Assembly: GCA_021234155.1 (NCBI GenBank)
Contig: JAJEKV010000006.1
Location: forward strand, 28,988,327 to 29,052,326
Direction of reading: 5' to 3'
Length of the DNA stretch: 64,000 nucleotides
Source of the DNA: Isoetes taiwanensis
Lineage: Eukaryota; Streptophyta; Lycopodiopsida; Isoetales; Isoetaceae
A model generated the notes under the pieces. The model made no database searches and had not been told where the DNA came from. It worked only from the letters and a program-made list of their open reading frames with translations. Positions 10,916 through 23,656 of this stretch are shown one piece after another; the stretch's first letter is position 1; each line of letters opens with the position of its first letter. The translations under genes and the position numbers were made by a program.

Positions 10916-13900
10916 ATGGCCTCTACAGCCTTAGCTCCGGGGCTTGCCCGAAAGCTGAAGAAGGTTTTGGAAACGAGGACTGATTCCCCCGATTTGCTAG
11001 AGTCCCTAAACACGTTATCAGCGTTTTACACTGAAAACACACCACAGGCAAGAAGAAATTTGCGTGCCATGATTGAGAAGCGCGGGTTATCATTAAATGA
11101 TGAGTTTCTAAGGGCAAGTGAAAATGCTCAAAAGGTACGTCTCTGGAATTCTGAATGACTTTTGAACCAAATAAATTCAAAGCTTCATTACTCTTATTTG
11201 TAGTTGAGAGCTTAATATTGCATATTAAGTTTGATATGACCATGAATCTCATCTCCAGGCTTTGGATGCAGTGGAATCAGAGGTTGCAGTATTGGCAGAG
11301 AGCTGTGATAGGTCAGTATATAGATCTACCTGAGTAGCTCCACCACAGTAGTTACACTAGAAGACAAGATTAAATAATGACATTGAGACCTTCCCATTGA
11401 TCCTTATTAAAGCAATTTCAATTCAAGTGTTGATGGTCTCTTATTATTTATCAGAATAGCAAAGGCCATGAATAGCTGTGCATCTGTTACTGGAGACTTT
11501 ATGGCAGTTACCGAAAAGTTGAAACATGATTTGGAGAATAGCAATCAACGGTTGGAGATTGTTACGAATTTTCTTCATAATTATCAGTTAACTACAGAAG
11601 AGGTATCTGAGACCACTTTCTACAAGAAGTAGGCAATCTGAAAGTTGAAATTTTTAATGGCTGTGCCTCAAAGGCCCCAAGGCCATAGGAAAGCTTACAT
11701 GTGTCCTTGGTTCATAGATATCTGCTTTGAGAGAAGATGATCTCAATGAGAATTTCTTCAAGGCTTTGGCACGGGTTCAGGAGATTCACGCTAATTGTAA
11801 AGTCCTACTGCGCACACATCACCAGGTCATTTTCCTTAAGCGAAAAAAGCTATTTATCTTTCAAGCCTGTTATTCTGCTGTTTTCTTCTTAAACGAGGTA
11901 TGCTTTATTGGATTGCTAGTGGAAGTTCTGCATCATGTGCTAATTTATGGATATCTCCTACTTCTGCAGGGGTCTTGAACAGTCCTGTCCATTTAGGGGC
12001 TTACTATGTTGATTTTCCATTCTGAACCATCCTTTCTTGATACTTTATGAGTCTTCCCACTAAGAAGCTTCTATTTAATAGATATGCTGACCTTTCAATA
12101 TCTCTCCCGTCTCATGTATCTTGAAGCAGGTGTCACGCCATCGGAGCACAGATGTCCAAATATCTTCTCATTGTTTTGCTTGTCTCACGCATAATTATTA
12201 TTAAGGAGTTTTTTTTAATGCTCTCATGCTGCTTGGACACGAGAGAGGATAAGTTATTCATTGACAAATACAAATTGATGTCTTTTGTAAAAGCAAAAAA
12301 TGTCAAGTTTGTTGAATAGGCTCACTGAATATCTGAATGGGCAATATTTTTCCCTAGTGCAGAGAGCTGGATTGGAGATGATGGACATGATGGCGGTTTA
12401 CCAGGAGGGGGCATATGAACGTCTTTGCAGGTATGTTCAGCACCTCAAACATGTGTATTTTTCTCAAGGGTTGAAGTTGATATTATTGGCCATTTTCAGA
12501 CTCCATCCTCTAGTCGGCATCTCTCATTTGTGTCCACTGATTCTCTCACCATCTGATGCATGTCTGCTACCACATAGCCATCTTTCCTCTTTTACATGGA
12601 ATCGAAGTTGCGTTACAGATCAAGTTGATCAATAAGATAATCTCTAATGTGTTCTGACGATTAGTACGATGATAGTCTGTCCCATAAAGCCAATATTTCA
12701 AGTTTATAATTCTGAATTTGTGTCTATCTCAGTTAATAACTACCTCGCTTTCTATGCCATGGCTATGAACTATTACATGCCTCCAAATTTATAGTGGATG
12801 GATCCTGGTTTTAGCAGTTCCTTCTATCATGGGGCAGTGCATCTTTTTCCATTCTTTAGATGAATATCTGTTGTAGTCTCACATTAGTGAGCATGTACTA
12901 AACTATGCTATTCAAAGCCATTACCTTGTAAATCTGACGTACTCTACAGGTGGGTGCAGGCAGAATGTCGGTTTCTTAGTGATAGTGACCAGCCGGAAGT
13001 TAGGGAACTCCTGAAGACTGCATCTCGTTGCTTGAAGGAGAGGCCAGTTTTGTTCAAGTATTGTGCTGAGGAGGTCAGTTACAAGATTTATTTCCACAAT
13101 CTGCATGCTCCAAGTATTCATATTAGTGATTTGGCTTCTAGGTAGCGAATACAAGACATAATGCACTTTTCAGACGATTTATAAGTGCTTTGACACGTGG
13201 AGGCCCAGGAGGAATGCCAAGACCTATAGAAGTCCATGCACATGACCCTCTTCGTTATGTTGGAGACATGTTAGGTTGGCTTCATCAGGTGTGGCTCAGG
13301 CATATTCTTTGATGATATGACATGCACACACTTAATTATTTCATCCCTAGTGCTTATCTCTGGATATCTGTGAAGGCATTGGCATCAGAACGTGAACTAG
13401 CAATTTCTTTATTCAACCCTGATGCTGTAGCAAATCCAAAGTCACAGTTATCAGCCAAAGAGGACAAGCAAGATGGGAAAGCTGAGACAGATCTAACTTT
13501 TGTGTTAGATCGTGTATTTGAGGGAGTATGTCGTCCATTTAAAGTAAGGGTGGAACAGGTTCTGCAGTCTCAGCCTGGGATATTACTAGCGTATAAGCTG
13601 ACAATCCTTCTGGAATTCTATAGTCACACAGTATGTGGTCTACCTCAGTCTGCTTGTATTTCATTTGTTCAAGTTCAGACTGACATTTTAGGTTTGTTCA
13701 TTTTTCAGATATCAGAGTTGCTTGGAGAAAGTTCAGCGCTTTCTGTAACACTCAAAGATGTTCGAGACGCTGCTGAAAGGACCTTTTTTGACACTATAAA
13801 AGCTCGTGGAGACAAGTTACTGCGGTATTTGCCACCTGTTCCTGCAGACCTTTCTCCTCCGCCAGCAGTAGCAGAAGGAGTCTCTGTATTGCTTGAGTTA

Positions 13901-14861
13901 ATAGTCACATACGACAGTATGATGGTTCCAGCAGGTGGGATTAAGCCAGAGTTTGAACCTGTTATGGCTGCCATGTTGGGTCCTGTGATAGAGGTAATAT
14001 CATAGTTTCTTGTCTGTGAACTTATTCATGTGTGGATGATATTATTGTAACTTAATTTGGGTAGAAAGTCCTTTTGTGACAAACTGAAGACTTGTTGAGG
14101 CGATTGCTGTAGATGTGTGAGAGGGCAGCAGAAACTTATGCTTCGAAATCCACTGTTCGTAAAAGCATCAGCCTAGATACAGGACGAACACGAAAATCAG
14201 CAGAGAATGTTGTAACTGCTAATGGTGTCTCTCATCATGTCAGTATGCATATTCACTGGGATCTCAGAAGTATTGGCTGGAAACATGTGATTGAGTTATA
14301 ATTCTCTTCTTATTGCAGGGGTACAACTTGCTAGCTGAGATTTTTCTTACAAATTGCTTATATGCGATACAGCAGCCCTTGTTGACAAAGGACATAGGAA
14401 CAAAATTTGTGAAAGCATTGAAAGAGTCAATTGACAGGCATATAGAAACAATGGTGGATCATAAAATTAGCGCTTTTCTAGAAAGATGTGGGCTTTTAAG
14501 GAAGATAGAATTTATCAAGAAACGAGCCACGCAAACACCAGTTTCAGAAATTGTTTCAAAGGACAGAGCTGCAGATTTTGATAAACCAATAGTGCAAGTT
14601 GAGGAAATGAATCCTGTTGCAGTGTCAGAGTCTTTGAGAGTTTTCTTTGGGCTTTTAGCCAGTGAAGGTGCACTTCCTGAGTTTGAACAGTTACAAGATC
14701 CAAGCTTGAGAAGCGAGGTATGCAATCGATTTGGGATTGCACTTGCGGATGCATACGAGCTCCTATACAATACACTATTGGATCCCTTAAATCATTATTC
14801 TGATGCGAGGACAATGCTTCGACATACGCCTGAGCAGATAAAGACTATTCTTGGTGTTTGA
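10916..14861 (+). CDS. COG6: Conserved oligomeric Golgi complex subunit 6 (11 coding exons)
   Basis: Encodes COG6, a subunit of the eight-protein COG tethering complex. COG acts at the cytosolic face of the Golgi in retrograde intra-Golgi vesicle docking and so keeps glycosylation enzymes in place. Coding exons: 10916-11134, 11259-11311, 11455-11602, 11718-11825, 12363-12430, 12950-13073, 13142-13288, 13376-13630, 13709-13993, 14113-14238, 14319-14861 (stop TGA). All introns are GT-AG and every junction keeps frame, giving 691 aa, close to the 680 aa I recall for Arabidopsis. Landmarks: N-terminal [20 protein letters not shown] (coiled-coil side that binds the other COG subunits), [75 protein letters not shown], and the C-terminus [13 protein letters not shown]. 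The ATG at 10916 is chosen because the upstream in-frame codon is TTG and the family begins near this point. Exon 10 and the start of exon 11 are the least conserved. It appears intact and is probably a constitutive host gene. Confidence 0.96.
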
Positions 14862-15590
14862 TAAAAAAATTTTGTATTTTAGCATGAGATTCAAGTGTGG
14901 ATCTCACTCACAGAAATTTATAAACTCTAATCGTGGAATATCCCATTTATGTAGGAAGCATCTTGTTAACAGAGCAGCCCTTCATTTGGAATCAAATTTA
15001 AATCACTAAGCCCTAGTGAGAACGGATATGGATTAAGTAAGTAATGATGGGAGATTATGGCGGATTTAGACCAGGTGCAAATAGGTTTATAATGCAGTTC
15101 AAATCAGATTGCCCATCAGCATATAAGGACATTTGGATGTGAATGGAGTCTCTTGGTCTTGAAGTAGATTTTATGACAAAATTGTAGTGAATGTTGACGG
15201 GATCTATACTATAGTAAATAAATATTTCATTTTAAGCAGTGTAAAAATTCATTTCCATTGGATTAAGACACAAGTAGCACAATAATTCACTTCCCTTATT
15301 AAATATGAATACAAATAGGTAGTGGATGCCCAATAGTCACTAGAAACTAGGTTCAGCATTCTGGCCTATAATAAGGTTTAACCAAGCCTAGTACCCCCAA
15401 AATTTTTCCTTTTCCCCTATGGTTTGTTCTCACGATTATTGGTCATTTGATCAATCAGGGCCGTCTAATTGGATAACCAATCTCGTCCGTCCAATTTGGA
15501 GTTTGAGATATGACATATTTACGGAGATGACTTTATTATGTAAGAGCTTAAACACGTGATAAAACCCTAAATCATCTAGGAAATCCCATT
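14862..15590. other. COG6 3' flank, no gene seen
   Basis: AT-rich sequence follows the COG6 stop; aataaa-like signals occur around 15205-15215. No further coding region is supported before LINE homology begins at about 15600. Confidence 0.5.
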
Positions 15591-15599
15591 TTATTGCAC

Positions 15600-17346
15600 A
15601 ATGGTTTCCATCTTCGTAATTCAAACTTTTTTTTAGTATCCTTCTCTTCTTCCTATCGGCAGGACTTGTATTGCTGCTTTGTGGACTTCGCGAAGGCTTT
15701 TGATACGGTCCCCCGAGAAAAGCTATGGGCTAGACTGCGTCAATCAGGGCTGCCACGCCTGTGCGAGAATGCCATATACAGTACAGTATGAGAGTAGCCG
15801 ACCAGCCAAGCATTCACTAGTAGTATCGGGTCCGCGGGGCTGCCCCTCTCACCAACACTTTTGGCCTCTACATTGATCGGTTAGAGCCCTGGCTTCTGAG
15901 CATAGGGGATGGCATACAGACTTTTGCACCAGTCATCCGCCACTCATCTATCTATGCGATGATGTTGACCTTCCGCCCACACCCGAGCTATGCGATCTCA
16001 TCCGGATGCCCTAGACACATTAAATCGGACTACGAGACATGCCGCGTGAATCGGCCAAGACCAGGGGTGGTGCTCATATCCTCTTCCGCCACCCCACGCC
16101 TCCTGCACTCACATATCGGGGGCGGCCTTGTGGAGGTCACGCCCACCTACAAGACAAGTACCTAGGGGTGGAGTTCCCCTCCTCGCTTTGCTGGGAGGCG
16201 TCCATCCGCTTATGGGTGACAACAGGCCGGAAAGCGCTTTATGCCATGCGAGAACAACGGGCACCGCAGCGAGCTCTATGATTGGGGCCATCGGTCACAT
16301 GCGTTTTGCACCGGCGGTCGAGCCTGTCCCTTCAGTCTGGGTCGGGGTTTGGGGCCCCTGTCTCTTTGGCGACTGGAATGACTTGGAGCAGGTGCAAGGC
16401 ATTTTTGGCACGCACTTGGGGTGAAACCTTGATCCCCTATCAAATTCTCCGCAAGAAACTCGATTCTTGCCGCCAAATGGCAGCCCCTTGATAGACACAT
16501 CGTCTATTTTCAGAAAAGTGGTTAATATGGGTGATGCTCGGCTCGCGACCGGGCTTACGTGGCAATGGGCCCCCCGTTCGGGGAACCCTGGAGGGGTAAG
16601 AGAGATCTGGTTCGCCAGATGGAACGTCGGAGAACAATGTGCGTGTGTGGACACAGAGGGCGATCGACATCCTGCATGGAGTACCTGGACGCTTGCTTCC
16701 TTGGCAAGCTCTGGGACCCCCTCCCCGGAGCAGTCAAAACGGCCCATTACAAGGAGCACATCAACCCCGGTTAGCCTAGGGGGCCCGCAGCCTCTACTGC
16801 GCTCCCAGCTGCCCCGGCGCCGCGGACTCATTGCCTCCATTCTACAGGTGCCCACCATCTTCGTGATCGACGAGGCGGATTGGATTGGTGAGCCCCGCCA
16901 GACAGGCTCTCGCTCTTTGTCAAACGGGTGCCATTGAGGATGAGTCTCACACTTTCCGTGAGTTGCCCAAAGATTCAGTCGATCCGGGGCCACATATGCT
17001 CCCTTTAGTACGGCCGGACTTGCCCCTACATTTGCCGATGAACACGCCGCCGACGCGTGCTCGGGGTCGTACATCTCGAGGTACTGGATCTCGCGAGCTC
17101 ACCTTTGCCCCCCGCCTAGTCGCCGCGATCGCACTACGGCCGCGGTGCATGAGTGTATATATTTGTGTGTTTTTGCATTTTGTACATTGGAACAGGTTTG
17201 TCGGCCAGGTGATTCTTTGCCACGCAGGTTTTTCCTTCAAAACCCTTGAGGCGTATGTGGGTTTTTAATCCGGGTAGTAATCCGCTTGCTGCGCTTTTGT
17301 ATTGGGTCCCATAGACCGATTGGTCTCCGTGGACGATAAAAATACC
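15600..17346 (+). mobile_element. 5'-truncated RTE-type LINE (RT, C-terminal domain and 3' UTR)
   Basis: Reverse transcriptase block A reads DLYCCFVDFAKAFDTVPRE followed by KLWARLRQSGL from about 15660 to 15760. A frameshifted GCPLSPT-like block follows at about 15838-15860, and a one-base-deleted version of the LYADDVD catalytic motif is at 15950-15970. Further on are YLGVEFPSSLCW at about 16158-16195 and the C-terminal signature WGPCLF then DWNDLEQVQ near 16350-16400, with LIPYQILRKKLDS at 16430-16470. The untranslated 3' end at 17230-17346 contains gggtcccatag and ends in GTGGACGATAAAAAT, directly followed by a TTCC repeat. The 5' truncation, loss of the endonuclease and short-tandem-repeat tail are typical of RTE LINE insertions. 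The region is much more GC-rich than its flanks, so long open frames on both strands are shadows. Several frameshifts show the copy is inactive. Confidence 0.85.
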
Positions 17347-17386
17347 TTCCTTCCTTCCTTCCTTCCTTCCTTCCTTCCTTCCTTCC
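17347..17386. repeat. (TTCC)n LINE tail
   Basis: About nine copies of ttcc directly follow the LINE 3' end motif GTGGACGATAAAAAT. The position marks it as the templated or slippage-derived tail of the insertion rather than an independent microsatellite. Confidence 0.85.
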
Positions 17387-17459
17387 TACTTCTAATTTAT
17401 ATTTTCAATTTCTTTTCTTTTCTTTTTTTTTTTCTTTTTCCACCAACGATGGAAAATTA

Positions 17460-19150
17460 AAGATATTATGCATAATGTGCTGGCTATTAATCGACCAGTT
17501 CACCCTCGACATCTCTTAGTGTGCTTTAGAGAGACACAATCTTGGATATATGTTTTACGACATAGTAGTCACCTAAAGGGCACTAATTTTTCAATACAAG
17601 AAGACCTCATTCCATTTCAACTCTATAGAAGAGGGAAAGAGCTACGCAAGATGAGAGAAGCAAGACAATAAAAATAATGGACAGTTTATCGAGGAGGAAT
17701 GGTGTGATCATTGGCCTTCTAATCTGTGAATTGGTTGTGTGTAGCCTTGCCTTCTTCCTCGTTCGTTAATTTTCTGTGTTTTGTTTCATTTCATTTTATT
17801 TTATTTCATACACTATAGATCTTGTCCGCTAGTTTTATTGTGGGCTTCATGCCTGTGTTCCCATGGCTCTTGGTAGTCTCTGTAATGAGACTGCCGGGTT
17901 AGCCCTCCAGGTAACCCGAGATCCCATCAAGGCTTGCATGAACACTAATATAGACCCATTCCTCTCAAAAGGAATATAGCATCTTATCTTAATGTAGCAG
18001 TCGAATCCACTAGCTATGCCTCATTTTCTAATCCCTTTCATAGCTTATAAGTTTAATAGTCCCACAAGGCTCTATATCATAGCCATATTTTTAGCCCATA
18101 AGCTTCTCAAAACCCTTCTTAGAGCCCCATCTGTGCATGACTTGGCATCATACATACTTGAGATTCTGGATGAGCGTTTTCAATTATTGAGCCCTCGATA
18201 GCCATCATCACCAACGTATATTTTCTTCTTGCTTGTCTAGTATCATCATTACTACAAAGGTTTTTCCCTTGAAAAACTTCCGAGGCAGGGGTTCCAGTAA
18301 TATTGGTTGTACTAGGCCATTGTATGGGTCATGGTAAAACTACTATCTATCTATCTATCTATACTATTCTCCGCCTTCCAATACAAACCAAGAACATCAC
18401 TTAGGCAGTTCAAAAGCAACCCCTGGTCTAAGACTTAACCACCCACCTGAGAAGCGTTTCAAGAATGGTTCCTTGGCATCTTATAGCTATTTTTCTTCCC
18501 AACATATTGCCTCCTTTCAGCTCTTAGCTCCAGGAATCAAACTATACAAAAAGATACACAACGGTCAATTATGACCCATCACTACTCTTTCTATTATATC
18601 TCCTATATACAGACGAATTTTGGCCTGACCAGATCCAATCCGGAAACCTCATTTAAAAAATATTTTCAGAAAAGTAAAAATCACCTAAAAAGGTGGTCGA
18701 CGAGATATAATGGCCCAAAGTTCGGCCATCAAAATTGCCCAAAAATTGCTCCTGCTGCCTCCTTCCAAAAACCCTCACAAAAATTTATACCCTTTTATAA
18801 TTTTAACACATACTAAGTATGCATTGTTAATATACCAAAAAATACATAATACCCGTCACATTCTCCCCTTCTAAGTTTAACCCATGTCCTCATGGGTTGA
18901 TTCCAACTCAATAGAGAATTCTTGCAGTTAATTATAGAACTAGAACCTCGTGATTTATTAAGCATCAATGTCAGCTTATCACATCTCAAATGCATAGTAT
19001 ATATCATGTGCAAACGCATTCTAAGATCACATAATCGTTTTAGCATATAATTGTTCTCAGCTTCAGTTTAATATGACAATTACATTCCAAGAAGAGATTA
19101 ACTACTCTCATCATTTTAATTCACCTTCCAAGAACAAGACATTAATCATC
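17460..19150. other. Intergenic, with a second LINE 3'-end remnant at 18240-18370
   Basis: At about 18250-18335 the sequence contains aaggtttttccctt, gaggcaggggtt and cattgtatgggtc, matching the 3' UTR of the LINE family seen at 17.2 and 38.5 kb. It ends near a ctat repeat (18346-18365). The rest shows no gene I can support. Small frames at 17468-17671, 18016-18201 and 18571-18816 have no recognisable features. Confidence 0.5.
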
Positions 19151-19605
19151 TATAGAAACATAGTTACTGAAAACGAAAACGAAATGAAAACAGCAAGTTG
19201 AAATTGAAAACGAAAACAAAAACGAAAACGGCCAAAAAAACGGCAAGTTCTTAAAAAAAAAAATATACATCTGTACACTAACTCATAATATTAATATGGC
19301 ATACTTAATACAATATCATCTAAACAATGCTTGTCCAAAATAGCATATTTGCTAGTTAAACAACTCATATGATAAATTCCTCATACTTAGAACAATAAAC
19401 TTTGAGATTTACTTACTTATAACAAAGAACATGACATAATGTGAAACTAAATGATAACATGGCATCAAAAATTCATAATGTTCAAGGTTAGAGAGTGTTA
19501 GTAACGCATGGAATATGGATTTGTGCTAGAATCCCTGTAACGAACATTTGGATTTGAAGAACGAATGTAATTCGGTGAGACGTAACAAGTTGCATCCGTA
19601 TCTTC

Positions 19606-19940
19606 TTAAATTAAAATCCCCCTTAAACCCCCTTTGGTTTGGGTGCATATTCACACGGGGGGTTACTTCAGGCAACGAGAGCTGTCGGATGGGCATATTT
19701 GCCCTTTATTCCAAGATCTAGACCGTACATAGCGATCCTCGTTTGTGGGGTATGCATGTACAAATTTTTATATACTGTATATTAAGGTTTGCAAAATACT
19801 ATAAGGTTTGAGAGAATGTACTTAATGGTGTTCATTTTGTACATGTATTATAATTTTTTTGAGGCTCTCGCTGCCCCACGTAACCCCCGGTGTGAATATG
19901 CACCCAAACCAAAGGGGGTTTAAGGGGGATTTTAATTTAA
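19606..19940. mobile_element. MITE with about 80-bp terminal inverted repeats
   Basis: Left arm begins TTAAATTAAAATCCCCC and continues through ACCCCCTTTGGTTTGGGTG to GGGGGGTTAC. The right arm (19861-19940) is its near-perfect reverse complement. The stem extends inward through ggcaacgagagc and gctctcgctgcc, and again through a gtacaa pair. The total of 335 bp and lack of coding capacity fit a MITE. The AT-rich outer bases (TTAA) make the exact target-site duplication ambiguous (TA or TTAA), so the superfamily is not assigned. Confidence 0.85.
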
Positions 19941-20016
19941 ATGTGTCAAATGCAATGGTTTGTGTTAATAATGTTAGTTGTGTGTTAATGGTTTGTGTTA
20001 ACTAAAAAAATTTTTG

Positions 20017-20035
20017 GCCCCTTCGGGGCCTTAAG
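20017..20035. repeat. Short GC hairpin (GGCCCC-TTC-GGGGCC)
   Basis: A perfect six-base-pair GC stem with a three-base loop, preceded by an A/T run. It resembles a bacterial intrinsic terminator in shape, but in this nuclear plant context it is just a short palindrome. Confidence 0.6.
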
Positions 20036-22152
20036 GATGTAGGGGTGTAGATATAGACATTACCTAATACTGTATTGATGGATGGTATATCATTACCTCA
20101 CAAATCTAACAAACTAGAGGTGCTCAAATTTTGAAAACGAAAACATTGCATAGAATTAGACATATAATATTATGCCAATACCAATATTAATACATGAGGT
20201 AGCATGTAATAATAGAACCTAAGATTTATTGCATATGACTAAGTTCAATATACATATACCTCGCGTTTTTGACAACATTTCATCTGATGTTCTCTGTAGC
20301 TTCTCTTTTTGAGAGAGCGATCTCGATGTTGAAGGTATTTTAGGACAACTTTTTGTCACTTTGGATGGAACACGATCTCGAAAGCAATGTTTGGAACAAC
20401 TTTCGAGACATGATATTGTTGGCTTTGCTGGTGTGAAGAGCTTTGAAGCCGTGTCTCCGTTGCAGATTTAGCCTGCAGACGTACTGTGTCATCAGGCATT
20501 GTGCCCTAGAATATGGGAAAAAATTCAGACATTGTTGCGTAAGATTAGAAACATAAATGTTTCTCAACCATAACGTGCAAAAAATTATGTCCTTAGAAAT
20601 GGAACAAGAAAATAGATAGTCTGCATGGCCTGCTGCTTTAAAATAGATACTGATGATTGCAAATAGCGGACAGACTTAGCTTGTGCTTGTATGCTTTACA
20701 TAGCTTGTGCTTGTATGCTTTACATAATATCTATGTGCCGTCTGCAAAGCTTTTGTACTGCAACTGTAAAGCTTCCACAGTTTCATAAATTAGTCATCGG
20801 GTTCTATCAATGAGATAGTCTACTTTGCATCAAGATACATATGCTAACTGCATCCTAATTCAGAGGAACATTACTCCACATGCATAAATTGGGTGTTTCA
20901 AAAGATATATAACCTTTCATCATTGAGTTTCCTAGGAATAGCACATCGAGAGGTATTTTTGGAGTCACGGAACAAACTATAGCCCTTCTTCTGCAATTCA
21001 TTCTCCACGAAAGATCAGAAACTTTCCTCTAAACATTTCTTTGAAGCTAGAAATTGACAAACCACACAGCCTTAAAGCCGGGTTGAATTCGATCTGAATA
21101 GATCTGAATATCCTTAAATAGGCATGGATCTTATGCAAATCAGATGCAAAATCAGGTGCAATCTGTTGCAAATCGACTGTGAAGTGGTTGTAAGAGCTCT
21201 TACCTGCCTGCTCTAACCAGAAGCTGCCGAACTATTCCTTCTTAGACAATCCATTTCCAAAATCCACGTCCATTGCATATGAGGAAGAAGAGGTCATTTC
21301 GAAAATTCACGTCCATTGCATTCAAGAAAAAAAGGGCTCTACAATGGGGTTCGGCCTATTTTGCCATGGATGTGTAGCATCGGCCAGAAATTTTTGACAA
21401 TTCTATGCTACCCGGTCTCTAAAGTTTCTAACTTAAACAATAAAGCATTTGAAATCCCCAAATCTGCCAAAAACCTGGGCCTACCAACGAAGAATTTGAC
21501 AAGGAAAAATCTGACGTTGTCTCACTCTTTATATACATCAAGAAGTGGGCCTCCTAGGGAAGAATTTGGAAAAAAATCGAGGCCTCAAATTGAAGGAGCC
21601 GATTTGTTCCATTATTTCGTCTGGAACAGGGCGTATAGGTTCTGTCTTCTAACTTCGATGCTCTACCAAAGATGTGAAAAAAAACCTGCGATGGGAATCC
21701 AAAAGCGCCAATCTCATAGGAATCCAAAAGCACAAAAGCTTTTGTGAAAGAGGTCGGATTGCATCGTGAAAGAGGTCGGCTTTCGGATTGCATCTTGAAT
21801 CATCAAAGCGGAAACTAGGGCAAAGTTAGAACGTATGAAAACAAGAAAAACCCTAAAACTAATAGCTCGACATCTGCATGTAGCCTGCGAGATGTGAGGA
21901 AAAAAAACAATACAAAAATTACGAGCCCTTAGATTTAAAGTAAGAGGGTTGATCTTAACCGTTGGAATGGCATGGGAGAAATTGGATGTCATGGAAACAT
22001 GGGGTCAGACTATAGGAAAGTGGAATTAAAAGATGAAAATATAGCGTGCACTCTAGATGTACGCATTAGTATGCTTCGTGCAATACGACCTCTAAATCAT
22101 AGTAAAACCATTGAAAACAATGTACAAAAATATAAAAAAAAAACCCATGTTA

Positions 22153-22838
22153 TTATGCTACATATTCATCTTCATAGTCATTATCATTCTTGTCACCCTC
22201 GCCATCGTCATCATTATCTCCTTCCTCCTCTTCTACATCCATCTCATTCTCATTGCCAAGGGCCAATCCCATGCCATCCACCTCTTGCACTAGTACTTGC
22301 TCATCTACCTCTTGCTCTTCCCCATCATCATCATTCCATTCCTGTGGTTCTGGAAGACATGCCTTGTTTGCAAAGCCAATATAAGGCTCTGAGATTGAAT
22401 CAATTTCAAATTTGCACTTACAAATACCAAATCCGATGTTCTTGATGGAAGAAGTCTATTCCTTTTCTTACTTGCCACATGTGAAAAGACACTAAAAAGC
22501 CTCTCAAGTGGAGAGGAGGCCGCTCCTTGGCTAAGAATACGAACCGCCATTGTTTCCAATTCGGATGTCTCCCCTCCATATTCCTCCCACCAAAGCACGG
22601 ATGCAAATTTGAAGCGAGCAGCTTGCGCATCCGAGGTTCCAAAACTCCCCTCTTTCTTCTTATAGATTGCATATTGCTCTCTTATTTTCAATCTCTTATC
22701 AGCATCGTCAACCATCTTGTTAAGCACGTCATAAAAGTGCCTCGAGATAGCGGGATCCGTCCATTGCTTTTGTCCTTGGAACTCAGGATCCAAGTAAAAT
22801 GCAGCAGCCTGAATTGGGGACTCATATTTATTTCATCT
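22153..22838 (-). pseudogene. hAT transposase C-terminal (hATC dimerisation) domain, frameshifted
   Basis: Read on the minus strand, the frame opens with PIQAAAFYLDPEF, typical of the end of the hAT catalytic core. It continues with WTDPAISRHFYDVL and then the hATC dimerisation signature WWEEYGGETSELETMAVRIL, SQGAASSPLERLFSVFSHV and SKKRNRLLPSRTSDLVFV. A frameshift near 22400 leads into EPYIGFANKACLPEPQEW and an acidic Asp/Glu/Asn-rich tail that ends at the TAA at 22153-22155. Just upstream of PIQAAAF the frame hits a stop. The domain normally mediates transposase dimerisation; this copy cannot make a full enzyme. It sits inside the inverted ends at 19161 and 24263. Confidence 0.9.
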
Positions 22839-22923
22839 TTCATTGCACATTGCCACCAACTCCACTGCTTTTGTTGCATCCTTCGCCAATTTCATAATAT
22901 AGTGAGCAAAAAATTTTATCAAA

Positions 22924-23030
22924 TGAGCAAAGAAATAGCTCATTGTGCAAAGAAATAGCTCACTGTTTTTTGTTACAGTAAAAAAAAGCCTCAAAATTAG
23001 CTCACTGTTTTTTTTTTGTTACAGTAAAAC
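22924..23030. repeat. Short duplicated segment (tagctcactgtttttt, gttacagtaaaa)
   Basis: Two copies of an agctcactg-poly(T)-gttacagtaaaa block, with a shorter third tagctcattg upstream, form a small tandem duplication inside the hAT-like element. Confidence 0.7.
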
Positions 23031-23575
23031 AGAAGAACGATTTGGGTTCAGTTTTAATTAATGTAAATATTAGTCTCACTGTTTTCAACTGATGCTTCAT
23101 TCTCTAGTTCAGAGAATTTGCTAATCTCCTTGTGATTGTGAGAGCTAGACGCTAATGATAAAAGCCTGCCAAAATCTCCTATGTCCAATTCGGCCTGCAT
23201 CCATTTGAACGGGAATTTCTTCCTACATATAAAAACTTGCTTGGTCCAGCATCATTCTAGATTGAATAGCAAAAGAAAGGCTTTGTTTGATGTGCTGAAT
23301 CACTAGACCAACAGGAAAAGAAGTAGAACCAGCAAAGGGGGCTCTTTGGGCAGATAAAAATGGGAAAGAAGATGAATTGAATGCTCTGCTTACTTCCTCT
23401 TTTTTCTCTTCTTTGTTTAAACTCTAATTTCGCAATAGAACTATCGTATTAGCATCTTCTTTTGAATGCTTATTGCTTAAACCTCTTCTTCTTACCTCTT
23501 ATTAGCCTCTTCTTCTGAATGCTTACTGCTTCTGAATGCTTATTGCTTATTACTTATTCATTAATAAATTCAGGG

Positions 23576-23656
23576 GCAGGTCGAATCAATCAAGGGAGCA
23601 GGTCAAATCAATCAAGGGAGTAGTGGCAGGTCGATTCAAGGCAGTGGCAGGTCGAT
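23576..23656. repeat. Tandem repeat (ggcaggtcgattcaa type)
   Basis: Four diverged copies of a 17-24 bp unit built on gcaggtc(g/a)a(a)tcaa(g) lie in a row. No coding role is seen. Confidence 0.75.

Noticed and set aside
13705-13974. Minus-strand frames inside COG6 (also 14459-14814)
   Set aside because: Antisense shadows of confirmed COG6 exons.
16276-17240. Several long open frames on both strands (for example 16295-17074 minus, 259 aa)
   Set aside because: They lie in the GC-rich LINE body; the plus-strand LINE protein explains the region and the others are shadow frames.
20017-20035. Intrinsic transcription terminator (GGCCCC hairpin)
   Set aside because: Bacterial-style terminators are not expected in nuclear plant DNA, and no gene ends here.
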